Source: Jiella endophytica (GTDB taxonomy: Bacteria > Pseudomonadota > Alphaproteobacteria > Rhizobiales > Rhizobiaceae). From it: a DNA stretch of 64,000 nt. Under the pieces are notes generated by a model. It was not told where the DNA came from. It was given only the letters and a program-made list of their open reading frames with translations, and searched no databases. This document shows positions 38,542 to 46,726 of this stretch, in pieces; position 1 is the stretch's first letter, and each line of letters begins with the position of its first letter. The DNA lies in the NCBI RefSeq assembly GCF_004519335.1, contig NZ_SOZD01000003.1, positions 558,001-622,000 on the forward strand. Reading direction: 5' to 3'. A program made the position numbers and the translations under genes.

Positions 38542-40500
38542 ATGGCGGCCGAACAGCTCGATCCGGTGACCTTCGAGGTCCTGAAGAACTCCTTCATCAC
38601 CGCCGTCGACCAGATGGGCGAGCAGGTGCTGAGGACCTGCTATTCCTTCGTGATCTACAATCACGACTTCTCCAGCGGCCTGCACGACGCCAAGGGCGAA
38701 TGCGCCGCACAGGGCAACCAGGACATCGCCGTCCATGTCGGCACCCTGCATTTCACCTGCCAGGACGTCATGCGCCACTTCGAGGGCGACATGCACGAGG
38801 GCGACGTCTACGCCATCAACGACCCCTATGCCGGCGGCACGCATTTTTCCGACGTCCGGCTGGTGCGGCCGATCTTCGCCGACGGCAAGGTCATCGCCTA
38901 TGCCCAGTCGAACGGCCACTGGTCGGATGTCGGCGGCTCGGTACCGGGCTCCTTCGACGTCTCGGCGCGCGAGATGTTCCGCGAGGGCCTGCGCATCACC
39001 CCGGTCCGGCTGTTCTCGAAGAACGAGTTGCACAGGGACGTCGCCGGGCTGATCGCCCACAACACCCGCGATCCGGCCTCGATCATCGGTGACATGCAGG
39101 CCCAGGCCCAGGCGACTCGGGTCTGCGAGCGCGAGATCCTCCGGCTCGTCGGCAAATACGGCCGCGATACCATCGAGACCGGGCTTTCGGCGGTGCAGGA
39201 CTATGTCGAGCGGGCGGTGCGCCAGCGCATCGCCGCAATGCCCGACGGCGAGTGGGAGACGGTGGACTTCATCGACCGCGATCCCGCCGGCGGCGAAGGC
39301 ATGATCCCGATCCGGATCAAGATGACCATCAAGGGCGACAAGGTCATCTACGACTTCACCGGCAGCCATCCGGTGATCGGCTCGATCTACAATTCCGCCT
39401 TCGGCACGACCTTCTCCGGCGTCGCCGCCGGGATGAAGACCTTCTTCCCCGACGTGCCGCTGAATTCCGGCTTCTACCGCGCCTTCGAGATCATCGCCCC
39501 GGAAGGCTCGATCGTCGACGCCAGGTGGCCGGTCGCCGTCACCGGCTTCCTGATGCCCTTCGAGAAGATCATGAACTCGATCTACGAGATGTGGTCCAGG
39601 CTGATGCCGGAGCGGGCGCTCGCCTGCGCCTTCAACCTCGAATATCTGCTCACCGGCGGCTGGGACGCCAGAGCCGCCGACAAGTCGATCTTCATGTTCT
39701 ACGACTGGCTGCCCGGCGGCTGGGGCGGTCGCAACGGCAAGGACGGGAACAACTGCACCACCGCCTCCTTCGGCACCGGCATGAACGCCCAGCCGGTGGA
39801 GGGCCAGGAGCGGGCCAATCCGATCCTCTGCACCGAGATGGAGATCGTCACAGACTCTCCCGGCCCGGGCAAATGGCGTGGCGGCGCCGGCCTCGTGAAG
39901 ACCTCGCGCATGCTCGAAAGCGAGGACGTCGTCATCTCCTATATCTGCGACCGCGAGCGAGCCGTCGTCTGGGGCATCGAGGGCGGCCTGCCCTCCATGC
40001 CCCACGGCCTGACCCTGACGCGGGCCGGCGGCGACCGCGACGAGCGGCTCGGCGCGATCTTCTCCGACGTCACCATCCGCGAGGGCGACGTCTTCACCCG
40101 CCCGACCGCCGGCGGCGGCGGCTTCGGCGATCCGCTCGAGCGCGACCCGAAACGCGTCCTCGAGGACGTCGTCGACGACTATGTCTCGGTCGATCGCGCC
40201 GCCAAGGACTATGGCGTCGTCATCCGCACCATCGACGCCGAACTCTGCGAATACGAGATCGACGAGGCCGCGACCGCGGCCCTGCGCGAGGAGATCCGGG
40301 CAAGCCGCGTCGCCTGGGCGCGGGTCGACCCCGAAGAGGTCGCCGCCCGCTACCGGTCCGGCGAGATCGACGCCTTCGACGTCATCCGCCGGCACGCCGT
40401 GATCCTCGAATGGGACAGCGGCGCGCTGCTGCCGGAATCCACCCGCCAGTTCCGCGAAGTGTTCGAACGACGATCGGTCGGCGAATGGGCGAAGGCCTGA
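38542..40500 (+). CDS. hyuB: hydantoinase B/oxoprolinase family protein, subunit B
   Basis: A 652-residue HyuB-type subunit. Family features are DPVTFEVLKNSFITAVDQMGEQVLRTCYS at the start, YAINDPYAGGTHFSDVRLVRPIF, and GPGKWRGGAGLV and GGGGFGDPLERDP toward the end. It pairs with HyuA. It is somewhat longer than the usual 520-590 residues, with an added C-terminal region after the PLERDP motif. It is followed by an ABC importer, which probably delivers the cyclic substrate. Confidence 0.9.
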   Translation: MAAEQLDPVTFEVLKNSFITAVDQMGEQVLRTCYSFVIYNHDFSSGLHDAKGECAAQGNQDIAVHVGTLHFTCQDVMRHFEGDMHEGDVYAINDPYAGGTHFSDVRLVRPIFADGKVIAYAQSNGHWSDVGGSVPGSFDVSAREMFREGLRITPVRLFSKNELHRDVAGLIAHNTRDPASIIGDMQAQAQATRVCEREILRLVGKYGRDTIETGLSAVQDYVERAVRQRIAAMPDGEWETVDFIDRDPAGGEGMIPIRIKMTIKGDKVIYDFTGSHPVIGSIYNSAFGTTFSGVAAGMKTFFPDVPLNSGFYRAFEIIAPEGSIVDARWPVAVTGFLMPFEKIMNSIYEMWSRLMPERALACAFNLEYLLTGGWDARAADKSIFMFYDWLPGGWGGRNGKDGNNCTTASFGTGMNAQPVEGQERANPILCTEMEIVTDSPGPGKWRGGAGLVKTSRMLESEDVVISYICDRERAVVWGIEGGLPSMPHGLTLTRAGGDRDERLGAIFSDVTIREGDVFTRPTAGGGGFGDPLERDPKRVLEDVVDDYVSVDRAAKDYGVVIRTIDAELCEYEIDEAATAALREEIRASRVAWARVDPEEVAARYRSGEIDAFDVIRRHAVILEWDSGALLPESTRQFREVFERRSVGEWAKA

Positions 40501-40587
40501 ACCCCGCCCTCCCCCCGAATGACATATTACCCGCAACCCCGCGCCCGAGACCCCAGGCCCGAAACCCCCAAGGAAGGACTGCCGAAG

Positions 40588-41670
40588 ATGACCGCCAGAC
40601 TGACCAGCCGCATCGCCCTTGCCACCGCGACGTCCCTCGCCGTCCTCGCCGCCGCGGCCGGCCCTGCCGCCGCAGAGGATTCCGCGTCCTGGTGGCCCTT
40701 CCCCGTCTATGACGCCTCCTCGGGCACGCCGACCGAGGCCGAATACACCCCGCTCGAAAAGGCCGACAAGGCCTACAACATCTGCGTCCTCTTCCCGCAC
40801 ATGAAGGACAGCTTCTGGGTCGCCGTCGCCTACGGCATCGTCACCCAGGCGAAGGCCGAGAACGTCAACATGAACCTCTACGAGGCCGGCGGCTACGAGA
40901 ACCTGCCGAAGCAGATCTCGCAGTTCGACGACTGCATGGCGAGCGGCGCCGACGCCATCGTCGTCGGGGCGATCTCCGGCGCCGGCCTCACCCAGAAATT
41001 CGCCGAGGCGGCGGAGAAGAAGATCCCCGTCGTCGGCGTCACCAACCCGCTGCCGAAGGACGCGCTGCCGGCCGCCAACTATGTCGACTTCGTCGCCATG
41101 GGCGGCGTCACCGCCAAGGGCCTCCTCTCGGCGATCGGCGACGAGGAGGCCAATGTCGTGACCTTCCCCGGGCCGGCCGGCTCCGGCTGGGCCGAGGACT
41201 TCAACAAGGGCTTCAAGGACACCGTCGAAGGGCACGACAACGTCAAGATCCTCGACGAGAAGTTCGGCGACAGTGGCGTCGCGGTGCAGCTGAAGCTGAT
41301 CCAGGACGCCCTGCAGACCTATCCCGAGATGAACGTCATCTGGGGTACGGCGCCGACCGCCGAGGCGGCCATCGGCGCGGTCCAGCTCGCCGGGCGGCCG
41401 GACATCAAGATCATCTCCTCCTACGAGAACCAGGCGATGCTCGACGCGCTGAACGGCGGCCAGATCCTCGCTTTCGCGACCCAGTATCCGGTCGCCGAGG
41501 GCGCCATGGCCATCGACCAGGCGGTGCGGCTGATCGAGGGCAAGGACGTCATGAAGCTCGCCCAGCCGAAGGCCGACGTCATCGACGAGACGACGGCGAA
41601 GGACCTCAACATGGACCTCGTCCTCGCTCCCGCCGACTGGAACCCCGAATATTCGGTGAAAGCGAAGTAA
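40588..41670 (+). CDS. TorT-like periplasmic substrate-binding protein
   Basis: A 360-residue exported protein with a Sec signal ending near GPAAAED (about residue 30). The mature N-terminus SWWPFPVYDASSG followed by YTPLEKADKAYNICVLFPHMKDSFWVAVAYGIV strongly recalls TorT, the TMAO sensor partner. The rest has the ribose-binding-type periplasmic fold. No torS/torR kinase system is nearby. Instead a ribose-type ATPase and two permeases follow, so here it acts as an importer binding protein. The start at 40588 is supported by AAGGAAGGA at 40570-40578. Confidence 0.85.
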   Translation: MTARLTSRIALATATSLAVLAAAAGPAAAEDSASWWPFPVYDASSGTPTEAEYTPLEKADKAYNICVLFPHMKDSFWVAVAYGIVTQAKAENVNMNLYEAGGYENLPKQISQFDDCMASGADAIVVGAISGAGLTQKFAEAAEKKIPVVGVTNPLPKDALPAANYVDFVAMGGVTAKGLLSAIGDEEANVVTFPGPAGSGWAEDFNKGFKDTVEGHDNVKILDEKFGDSGVAVQLKLIQDALQTYPEMNVIWGTAPTAEAAIGAVQLAGRPDIKIISSYENQAMLDALNGGQILAFATQYPVAEGAMAIDQAVRLIEGKDVMKLAQPKADVIDETTAKDLNMDLVLAPADWNPEYSVKAK

Positions 41671-41688
41671 GCCGCTTCGCAGTGACAT

Positions 41689-41714
41689 GGCGAACGGGCC
41701 CCGGCCCGTTCGCC
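41689..41714. terminator. stem-loop between binding-protein and ATPase genes
   Basis: GGCGAACGGGCC pairs perfectly with GGCCCGTTCGCC (12 bp, 2-base loop), followed by TCGTCCTTTC. Stem-loops at this place in ABC operons commonly give partial termination or mRNA protection, making more binding protein than membrane subunits. Confidence 0.6.
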
Positions 41715-41734
41715 TCGTCCTTTCAGGAGAAGCA

Positions 41735-43288
41735 ATGGAACCGGCCGCAACCAGCACGACGCCGCGCAACGAGACCGCCGAGCCGCTGCTCGTCCTGTCG
41801 GGCGTGACCAAGCGGTTCCCGGGCGTGCTCGCCCTCGACGACGTCGATCTCGACGTCAAGGCGGGCGAATTGCACGTCCTTTTCGGCGAGAACGGCGCCG
41901 GCAAGTCGACGCTGATCAACGTCATATCCGGCACCTTCCCGCCGACCAGCGGCAGCTTCCGCTTCGGCGGCGAGGAGATGGCCGAGCTGACGCCGCACAA
42001 GGCCCGCGCCATCGGCATCAGCCCGGTGTTCCAGGAATTTTCGCTGGTGCCGAGCCTCACCGTCGAGGAAAACCTGTTTCTCGGCCGCGAGCGCTCGGCC
42101 GCCGGCATTCTCGACGCCGGCGGGATGCGCCGCCGGGCCCGCGAGCTGATCGCCGAACTCGGCTTCGACCTCGATCCCAAGGCGCGGGTCGACAAGCTCG
42201 ACCGCGCCCACCAGCAGATGGCCGAGATCGCCAAGGCGCTCCTCGGCAAGGTCCGCCTGCTGATCCTCGACGAGCCGACCGCCTCGCTCACCGAGCGCGA
42301 GACCGGCCGGCTGTTCGAACTCATCGCCAGGCTGAAGAGCCAGGGCGTCGGCATCATCTACGTCTCGCATCGCATGCGCGAGATCCGGGCGCTCGCCGAC
42401 CGCGTCACCGTGCTTCGCGACGGCCGGCACATCAAGACTCTCGACGCCGCGACCGTCACCGACAGCGAGCTGGTCGAGCTGATGACCGGCCGCAAGATCG
42501 ACGTCCTGTTCCCGGCGATCACCCACCGACCAGGCGAGGTCGCGATCGCCGTCGAGAAGCTCGCCACCGCCGACGGCCAGGTCGCCGATGTCGACTTCTT
42601 CGCCCGGGCCGGCGAGATCACCGGCGTCGCCGGGCTGGTCGGCTGCGGCAAGTCCGAACTCGTCAGGGCCATCTACGGCATCGAGCCGATCGCCTCCGGC
42701 AGCGTCACGCTGCGCGGCGAGACGGTCACCGCGCTCGACCCGCGCTCGAGCCTCAGGCGCGGCGTTGCCTATTTCCCCGCCAATCGCGGCGTCGAGGGCC
42801 TCGCTTTGTCACGGCCGATCCGCGAGAACGTCTCGATGGCGGCCCTCGACCTTGGCCGCTACCAGCGCCGAGGCATCATCCGCCGCACCGCCGAGCGTTC
42901 GCTGATCGGGCCGATCATGGAAACGCTGAAGCTTCGGCCGCCCAATATCGAGCGCGCCGTCGGCAATCTCTCCGGCGGCAACCGCCAGAAGGTCATGCTC
43001 GGCCGGGCGATGGCCCGCGACCTCGACATCTTCCTGTTCGACGAGCCGAGCGTCGGCATCGATGTCGGCGCCAAGGTCGAGGTCTACGAATTCATCAAGC
43101 GGCTGGTCGAGGCGGGCGCCGCCGTCGTCGTCGTCTCCTCCGAGCTGCCGGAGGTGCTGGCGCTGTCGAACCGGCTCTACGTCATGCATCACGGCCGCAT
43201 CGCCGCGCTGCTCGAGGGCGAGGCGATGACCGAGCAGAACGTCCTGTCGAGCTTCTTCGAGGAAGAAGCCCGGGAGAAGGCCGCATGA
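41735..43288 (+). CDS. sugar-type ABC transporter ATP-binding protein (RbsA-like)
   Basis: A 517-residue ATPase with two nucleotide-binding domains. Domain 1 has Walker A GENGAGKS, Walker B LLILDEPTASLTERE and the H-loop YVSHR. Domain 2 has a degenerate Walker A (GLVGCGKSE), signature NLSGGNRQK and IFLFDEPSVGIDVGAK. This asymmetry is standard for RbsA/MglA. AGGAGA at 41725-41730 supports the start. It is coupled (ATGA) to the first permease. Confidence 0.93.
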   Translation: MEPAATSTTPRNETAEPLLVLSGVTKRFPGVLALDDVDLDVKAGELHVLFGENGAGKSTLINVISGTFPPTSGSFRFGGEEMAELTPHKARAIGISPVFQEFSLVPSLTVEENLFLGRERSAAGILDAGGMRRRARELIAELGFDLDPKARVDKLDRAHQQMAEIAKALLGKVRLLILDEPTASLTERETGRLFELIARLKSQGVGIIYVSHRMREIRALADRVTVLRDGRHIKTLDAATVTDSELVELMTGRKIDVLFPAITHRPGEVAIAVEKLATADGQVADVDFFARAGEITGVAGLVGCGKSELVRAIYGIEPIASGSVTLRGETVTALDPRSSLRRGVAYFPANRGVEGLALSRPIRENVSMAALDLGRYQRRGIIRRTAERSLIGPIMETLKLRPPNIERAVGNLSGGNRQKVMLGRAMARDLDIFLFDEPSVGIDVGAKVEVYEFIKRLVEAGAAVVVVSSELPEVLALSNRLYVMHHGRIAALLEGEAMTEQNVLSSFFEEEAREKAA

Positions 43289-44310
43289 GCACCACCGCGA
43301 CCCTTCCCGGCGGGCCCGGGCGCCAGTCCGGCCAGGACATTCTCAACCTCGTCCTCACCGTCGGCCTGCTGCCGGTCCTGATGGCGATCGTCATCATCGG
43401 CACGTCGCTGATGTCGCCGTATTTCCTCGGCTGGATGAACGTCGTCAACATCCTGCGCATGGCCTCCTTCCTGGCGATCATCGCCTGCGGCCAGGCGATG
43501 GTGATCATCGCCGGCGGCTTCGACCTGTCGGTCGGCGCCGTCGTCGCGCTTGCCAGCGTCGTCACAGCGAAGGCCATGGCCGCGGCCGCCTCCGCCATCG
43601 GCGGGCCGGACATCCTCGCCATCGTCATCGGCATTGCTGCCGGTCTCGGATCGGGCCTCGCCGTCGGCCTCTTCAACGGGCTCTGCGTCGCCAGGCTGAA
43701 GGTGTCCGGCTTCGTCGTCACCCTCGGCACCATGTCGGCGACGGCAGGCATCGGCCTGCTTCTCACCAACGGCATCCCGGTCTACGGCATGCCGAAGGGC
43801 TTCGTGCAGGCGATCGGCCGCTCGCAGATCCTCGGCTTCCCGTTGGCAATCTACATCGCCCTCGCCGTCGTCCTCGCCATGGCCTTCGTCCAGCGGCGCA
43901 CCCTCTTCGGCCGCTACGTCTACGCCATCGGCGGCAATCAGGAGGCCGCCGTCGTCTCCGGCGTCTCGATCCGGCGCCATCTCGTCGGCACCTATGTCCT
44001 GTCGGGCGGGCTTGCGGCGACGGTCGGCATCCTCCTCACCGCCCTCGTCGGCTCGGGCCAGGCGAGCCTCGGCGGCGACGCGATGATGCTGCAGTCGATC
44101 GCCGCCGCGGTGATCGGCGGCGTCAGCCTGCGCGGCGGCATCGGCCGGGTGGAGGTGGTCGCCGTCGCGGCGCTGTTCCTCACCATCCTCGGCAACGCCC
44201 TCAACCTCCTCCACATCGACTCCCGCCTGCAGCCGATCTTCCTCGGCCTGATCATGGTCCTCGCCGTCGCCCTCGACGAGTTCAGCCGCCGGAGAATGTC
44301 CCGTGTCTGA
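43285..44310 (+). CDS. sugar-type ABC transporter permease (RbsC-like) 1
   Basis: A 341-residue membrane protein with 8 to 10 hydrophobic segments. RbsC-family motifs are GQAMVIIAGGFDLSVGAVVALASV, VSGFVVTLGTMSATAGIG and YAIGGNQEAAVVSGVS. It overlaps the next permease by 8 nt; two different permeases probably form a heterodimer, unlike the RbsC homodimer. Confidence 0.92.
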   Translation: MSTTATLPGGPGRQSGQDILNLVLTVGLLPVLMAIVIIGTSLMSPYFLGWMNVVNILRMASFLAIIACGQAMVIIAGGFDLSVGAVVALASVVTAKAMAAAASAIGGPDILAIVIGIAAGLGSGLAVGLFNGLCVARLKVSGFVVTLGTMSATAGIGLLLTNGIPVYGMPKGFVQAIGRSQILGFPLAIYIALAVVLAMAFVQRRTLFGRYVYAIGGNQEAAVVSGVSIRRHLVGTYVLSGGLAATVGILLTALVGSGQASLGGDAMMLQSIAAAVIGGVSLRGGIGRVEVVAVAALFLTILGNALNLLHIDSRLQPIFLGLIMVLAVALDEFSRRRMSRV

Positions 44311-45328
44311 CGCCGACCTCGCCGCCCCCGCCAAGCCGGCCGCCATCGACGCACGCGGCAGCCGCATCCTGCAGGGCACCGGATGGGCGCGACAGCTTGC
44401 CCTGCCGATCGCCCTCGTCCTCCTCCTCGCCGGCTTCGGCCTTGCCGACGACCGGGTGCTGACGACCTACAACCTTCTGAACATCGCCCAGCAGACGAGC
44501 TATCTGGCGCTCTTCGCCATGGCCCAGATGGTGGTCATCCTCACCCGCGGCTTCGACCTGTCGCTCGGCCCGACCGTCTCGATGGTCTCCGTCGCAGCGG
44601 CCCTCGCCATGGCCGGGATCGGCGGCGCCGATGCCAACGGCATCGTCGCGGTGCTCGCAGCGATCGCCGCCGGCTTCGCGCTCGCCGCCGCATGCGGCCT
44701 CTTCAACGGCGTCGTCGTCTCGATCCTCGGCGTCAGCCCGCTGGTCGCGACGCTCGGCAGCATGAACATCGCCATCGGCGTCGCCACCACCATCTCCGAC
44801 GGCCGGCCGGTCCAGGGCGTCCCTGCGGCCTTCGCCGATCTCTTCTATCGCGGCTCGATCCTCGGGCTGCCGATCGCCATCGTCATCGCGATCCTTGTCG
44901 GCGGCGTCCTCGCCTTCGTCCTGTCCCGAACGGTGTTCGGGCGCTCGCTCTACATCATCGGCACCAATCCGCAGGCGGCGGCCGTCGCCGGCATCCCGGT
45001 GAAGCGCCTCCTCGTCTACGCCTATGTGCTCTGCTCGGCCCTCGCCGCCCTCGGCGCGCTGATGATGACCGCGCGCACCGGCTCGGGCGAACCCAATCTC
45101 GGCGGCACGCTGTCGCTGCAGTCGATCGCGGCAGCCGTCGTCGGCGGCACCAGCCTTGCCGGCGGGAGGGGCGGCGTCGGCTCGGCGGCGCTCGGCGCCC
45201 TGTTCATCACCATCCTGTCGAACGGCATGAATCTGACCCGGATCGACGGCTACGTGCAGATGATCGTCCTCGGCGCGATCGTCATTCTCGGCGTCGTGCT
45301 CGACCGGCTGCGCCTCGACGGCCGCTGA
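44303..45328 (+). CDS. sugar-type ABC transporter permease (RbsC-like) 2
   Basis: A 341-residue paralogue of the preceding permease. It carries the same family features: QMVVILTRGFDLSLGPTVSMVSV, VSPLVATLGSMNIAIGV and YIIGTNPQAAAVAGIPVKRLL. It closes the importer part of the operon; the molybdenum hydroxylase genes follow after 61 bases. The importer has a ribose-type architecture, but the neighbours suggest the substrate is a nitrogen heterocycle and not a sugar. Confidence 0.92.
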   Translation: MSDADLAAPAKPAAIDARGSRILQGTGWARQLALPIALVLLLAGFGLADDRVLTTYNLLNIAQQTSYLALFAMAQMVVILTRGFDLSLGPTVSMVSVAAALAMAGIGGADANGIVAVLAAIAAGFALAAACGLFNGVVVSILGVSPLVATLGSMNIAIGVATTISDGRPVQGVPAAFADLFYRGSILGLPIAIVIAILVGGVLAFVLSRTVFGRSLYIIGTNPQAAAVAGIPVKRLLVYAYVLCSALAALGALMMTARTGSGEPNLGGTLSLQSIAAAVVGGTSLAGGRGGVGSAALGALFITILSNGMNLTRIDGYVQMIVLGAIVILGVVLDRLRLDGR

Positions 45329-45389
45329 CGGCGAAATCGCCGCCGGGACCGAAGCGTCCGCATCCGACCAGTTCAAGGGAGCCTGGACC

Positions 45390-46241
45390 ATGCGTCCGGA
45401 AACACCGCCCGAAATCCTGCTGCCGGCGACCCTCGGCGAGGCGCTGGCGTCGCTTGGCGAGCGGGCCGCGGCGCCGCTTGCCGGCGGCACCTGGGTGATG
45501 CGGGCGCCGCTGCGGCGCGAGCCCTTCGCGCCAGCCTATGTCGGCCTGTCGCGGATCCCCGAACTGTCGCTCGTCGAGGTAACGGACGATGCGATCGCGA
45601 TCGGTGCCGCGGTCACCCACGCCGATCTCGCCAACGCCCTTGCCGGCTTTCCGGAATTTGCCGGGCTGCGTCTGGCGGCCGGCAGCTCCGCCAACCCGGC
45701 CGTGCGCTCCGCAGCGACCGTCGGCGGCAATCTCTGCACGGCGGATTTCGCCGCCGCCGACCTGGTCCCGGCGCTCCTCTGCCTCGATGCTACGGTGGAG
45801 CTTGCCGGGCCAGCCGGTTCCCGCCTGATCCCGCTCGCCGATTTCCTCGCCCAGCGGACCGGCCTCCTGCCGGGGCATATCCTGACGAAGGTGGTCGTCG
45901 CCCGCACCGGCCAGCGCACCGCCCATGCGCGGCTGCCGCTCCGAAAGGCCGGCGACTATCCGGTGGCGATCGTCTCCGTCGCGATGCGGGTCGATGCGAT
46001 GGAGCGGATCGGGGCAGCGCGGATCGCCGTCGGTTCCGTCGAGGCGACGGCCCGGCGCTGGACCGGGCTGGAGGACGCCCTTTTGGGCGAGCCGCTCGAC
46101 GGGGCGAGGACCACCGGGATCGCCGGTTCGCTGCTTGCCTCCTTCAACGGCCGCGACGGTGTCGAGGCCCCCGGCTGGTACCGCGTCCGGGTGCTGCCCG
46201 CCCTCGCCGGCCGCGCCGTCGCAAGCCTCGTCGCCGCGTGA
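45390..46241 (+). CDS. xanthine dehydrogenase family FAD-binding subunit (CoxM-like)
   Basis: A 283-residue FAD subunit of a molybdenum hydroxylase. FAD-contact motifs are LAGGTWVMR (usually AGGTDL) near residue 33 and RSAATVGGNLCTADFAAAD near residue 110. It forms a complex with the iron-sulfur and molybdopterin subunits that follow. The next gene starts about 18 bases after this stop. Confidence 0.9.
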   Translation: MRPETPPEILLPATLGEALASLGERAAAPLAGGTWVMRAPLRREPFAPAYVGLSRIPELSLVEVTDDAIAIGAAVTHADLANALAGFPEFAGLRLAAGSSANPAVRSAATVGGNLCTADFAAADLVPALLCLDATVELAGPAGSRLIPLADFLAQRTGLLPGHILTKVVVARTGQRTAHARLPLRKAGDYPVAIVSVAMRVDAMERIGAARIAVGSVEATARRWTGLEDALLGEPLDGARTTGIAGSLLASFNGRDGVEAPGWYRVRVLPALAGRAVASLVAA

Positions 46242-46258
46242 AGGAAGGGCCCGGCTCC

Positions 46259-46726
46259 ATGACCATCCGACTGACCGTCAATGGCGAGACGCGGGAGTTC
46301 GCCGCCGCGCCGATGACGCCGCTCGTCGATGTCCTTCGCGACGGCTTGCATCTCACCGGGGCAAAGCCGGTCTGCCGCGAAGGCTTCTGCGGCGCCTGCA
46401 TGGTGCTCGTCGATGCTGTCCCGACCGTCGCCTGCCTGACGCCGGTGGCGCTGGTCGAGGGTCGCGACATCGAGACCGTCGAGGGCCTCACTTCGGGCGA
46501 GTCGCCGACACCGGTGCAGGCGGCACTGGAAGAGCACGACGCCGTCCAGTGCGGCATGTGCTTCCCCGGCATGGTCGTGGCGCTCACCCACCTCACCACC
46601 TCCGGCACCTGCGAGCCGAACCGGGCGGCGGTGAAGGAAGCGCTCGTCGGCAATGTCTGCCGCTGCACCGGCTACGAGCGGATCGTCGACGCCGCCCTCG
46701 CCGTGATGGAGGCCGGGCATGAGTGA
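46259..46726 (+). CDS. (2Fe-2S)-binding subunit of a molybdenum hydroxylase (CoxS-like)
   Basis: A 155-residue iron-sulfur subunit. The ferredoxin-like cluster uses the cysteines in VCREGFCGACMVL plus VAC, and the second cluster uses CGMC and CRCTGYERIV. The ATG at 46259 is chosen because AAGGAAGGG at 46241-46249 is 9 bases upstream; a GTG at 46238 overlapping the CoxM stop is the alternative. It overlaps the large subunit by 8 nt. Confidence 0.91.
   Translation: MTIRLTVNGETREFAAAPMTPLVDVLRDGLHLTGAKPVCREGFCGACMVLVDAVPTVACLTPVALVEGRDIETVEGLTSGESPTPVQAALEEHDAVQCGMCFPGMVVALTHLTTSGTCEPNRAAVKEALVGNVCRCTGYERIVDAALAVMEAGHE

Noticed and set aside
40588-41670. TMAO respiration sensor TorT
   Set aside because: No TorS, TorR or TMAO reductase genes are nearby, while an ABC ATPase and permeases follow directly.
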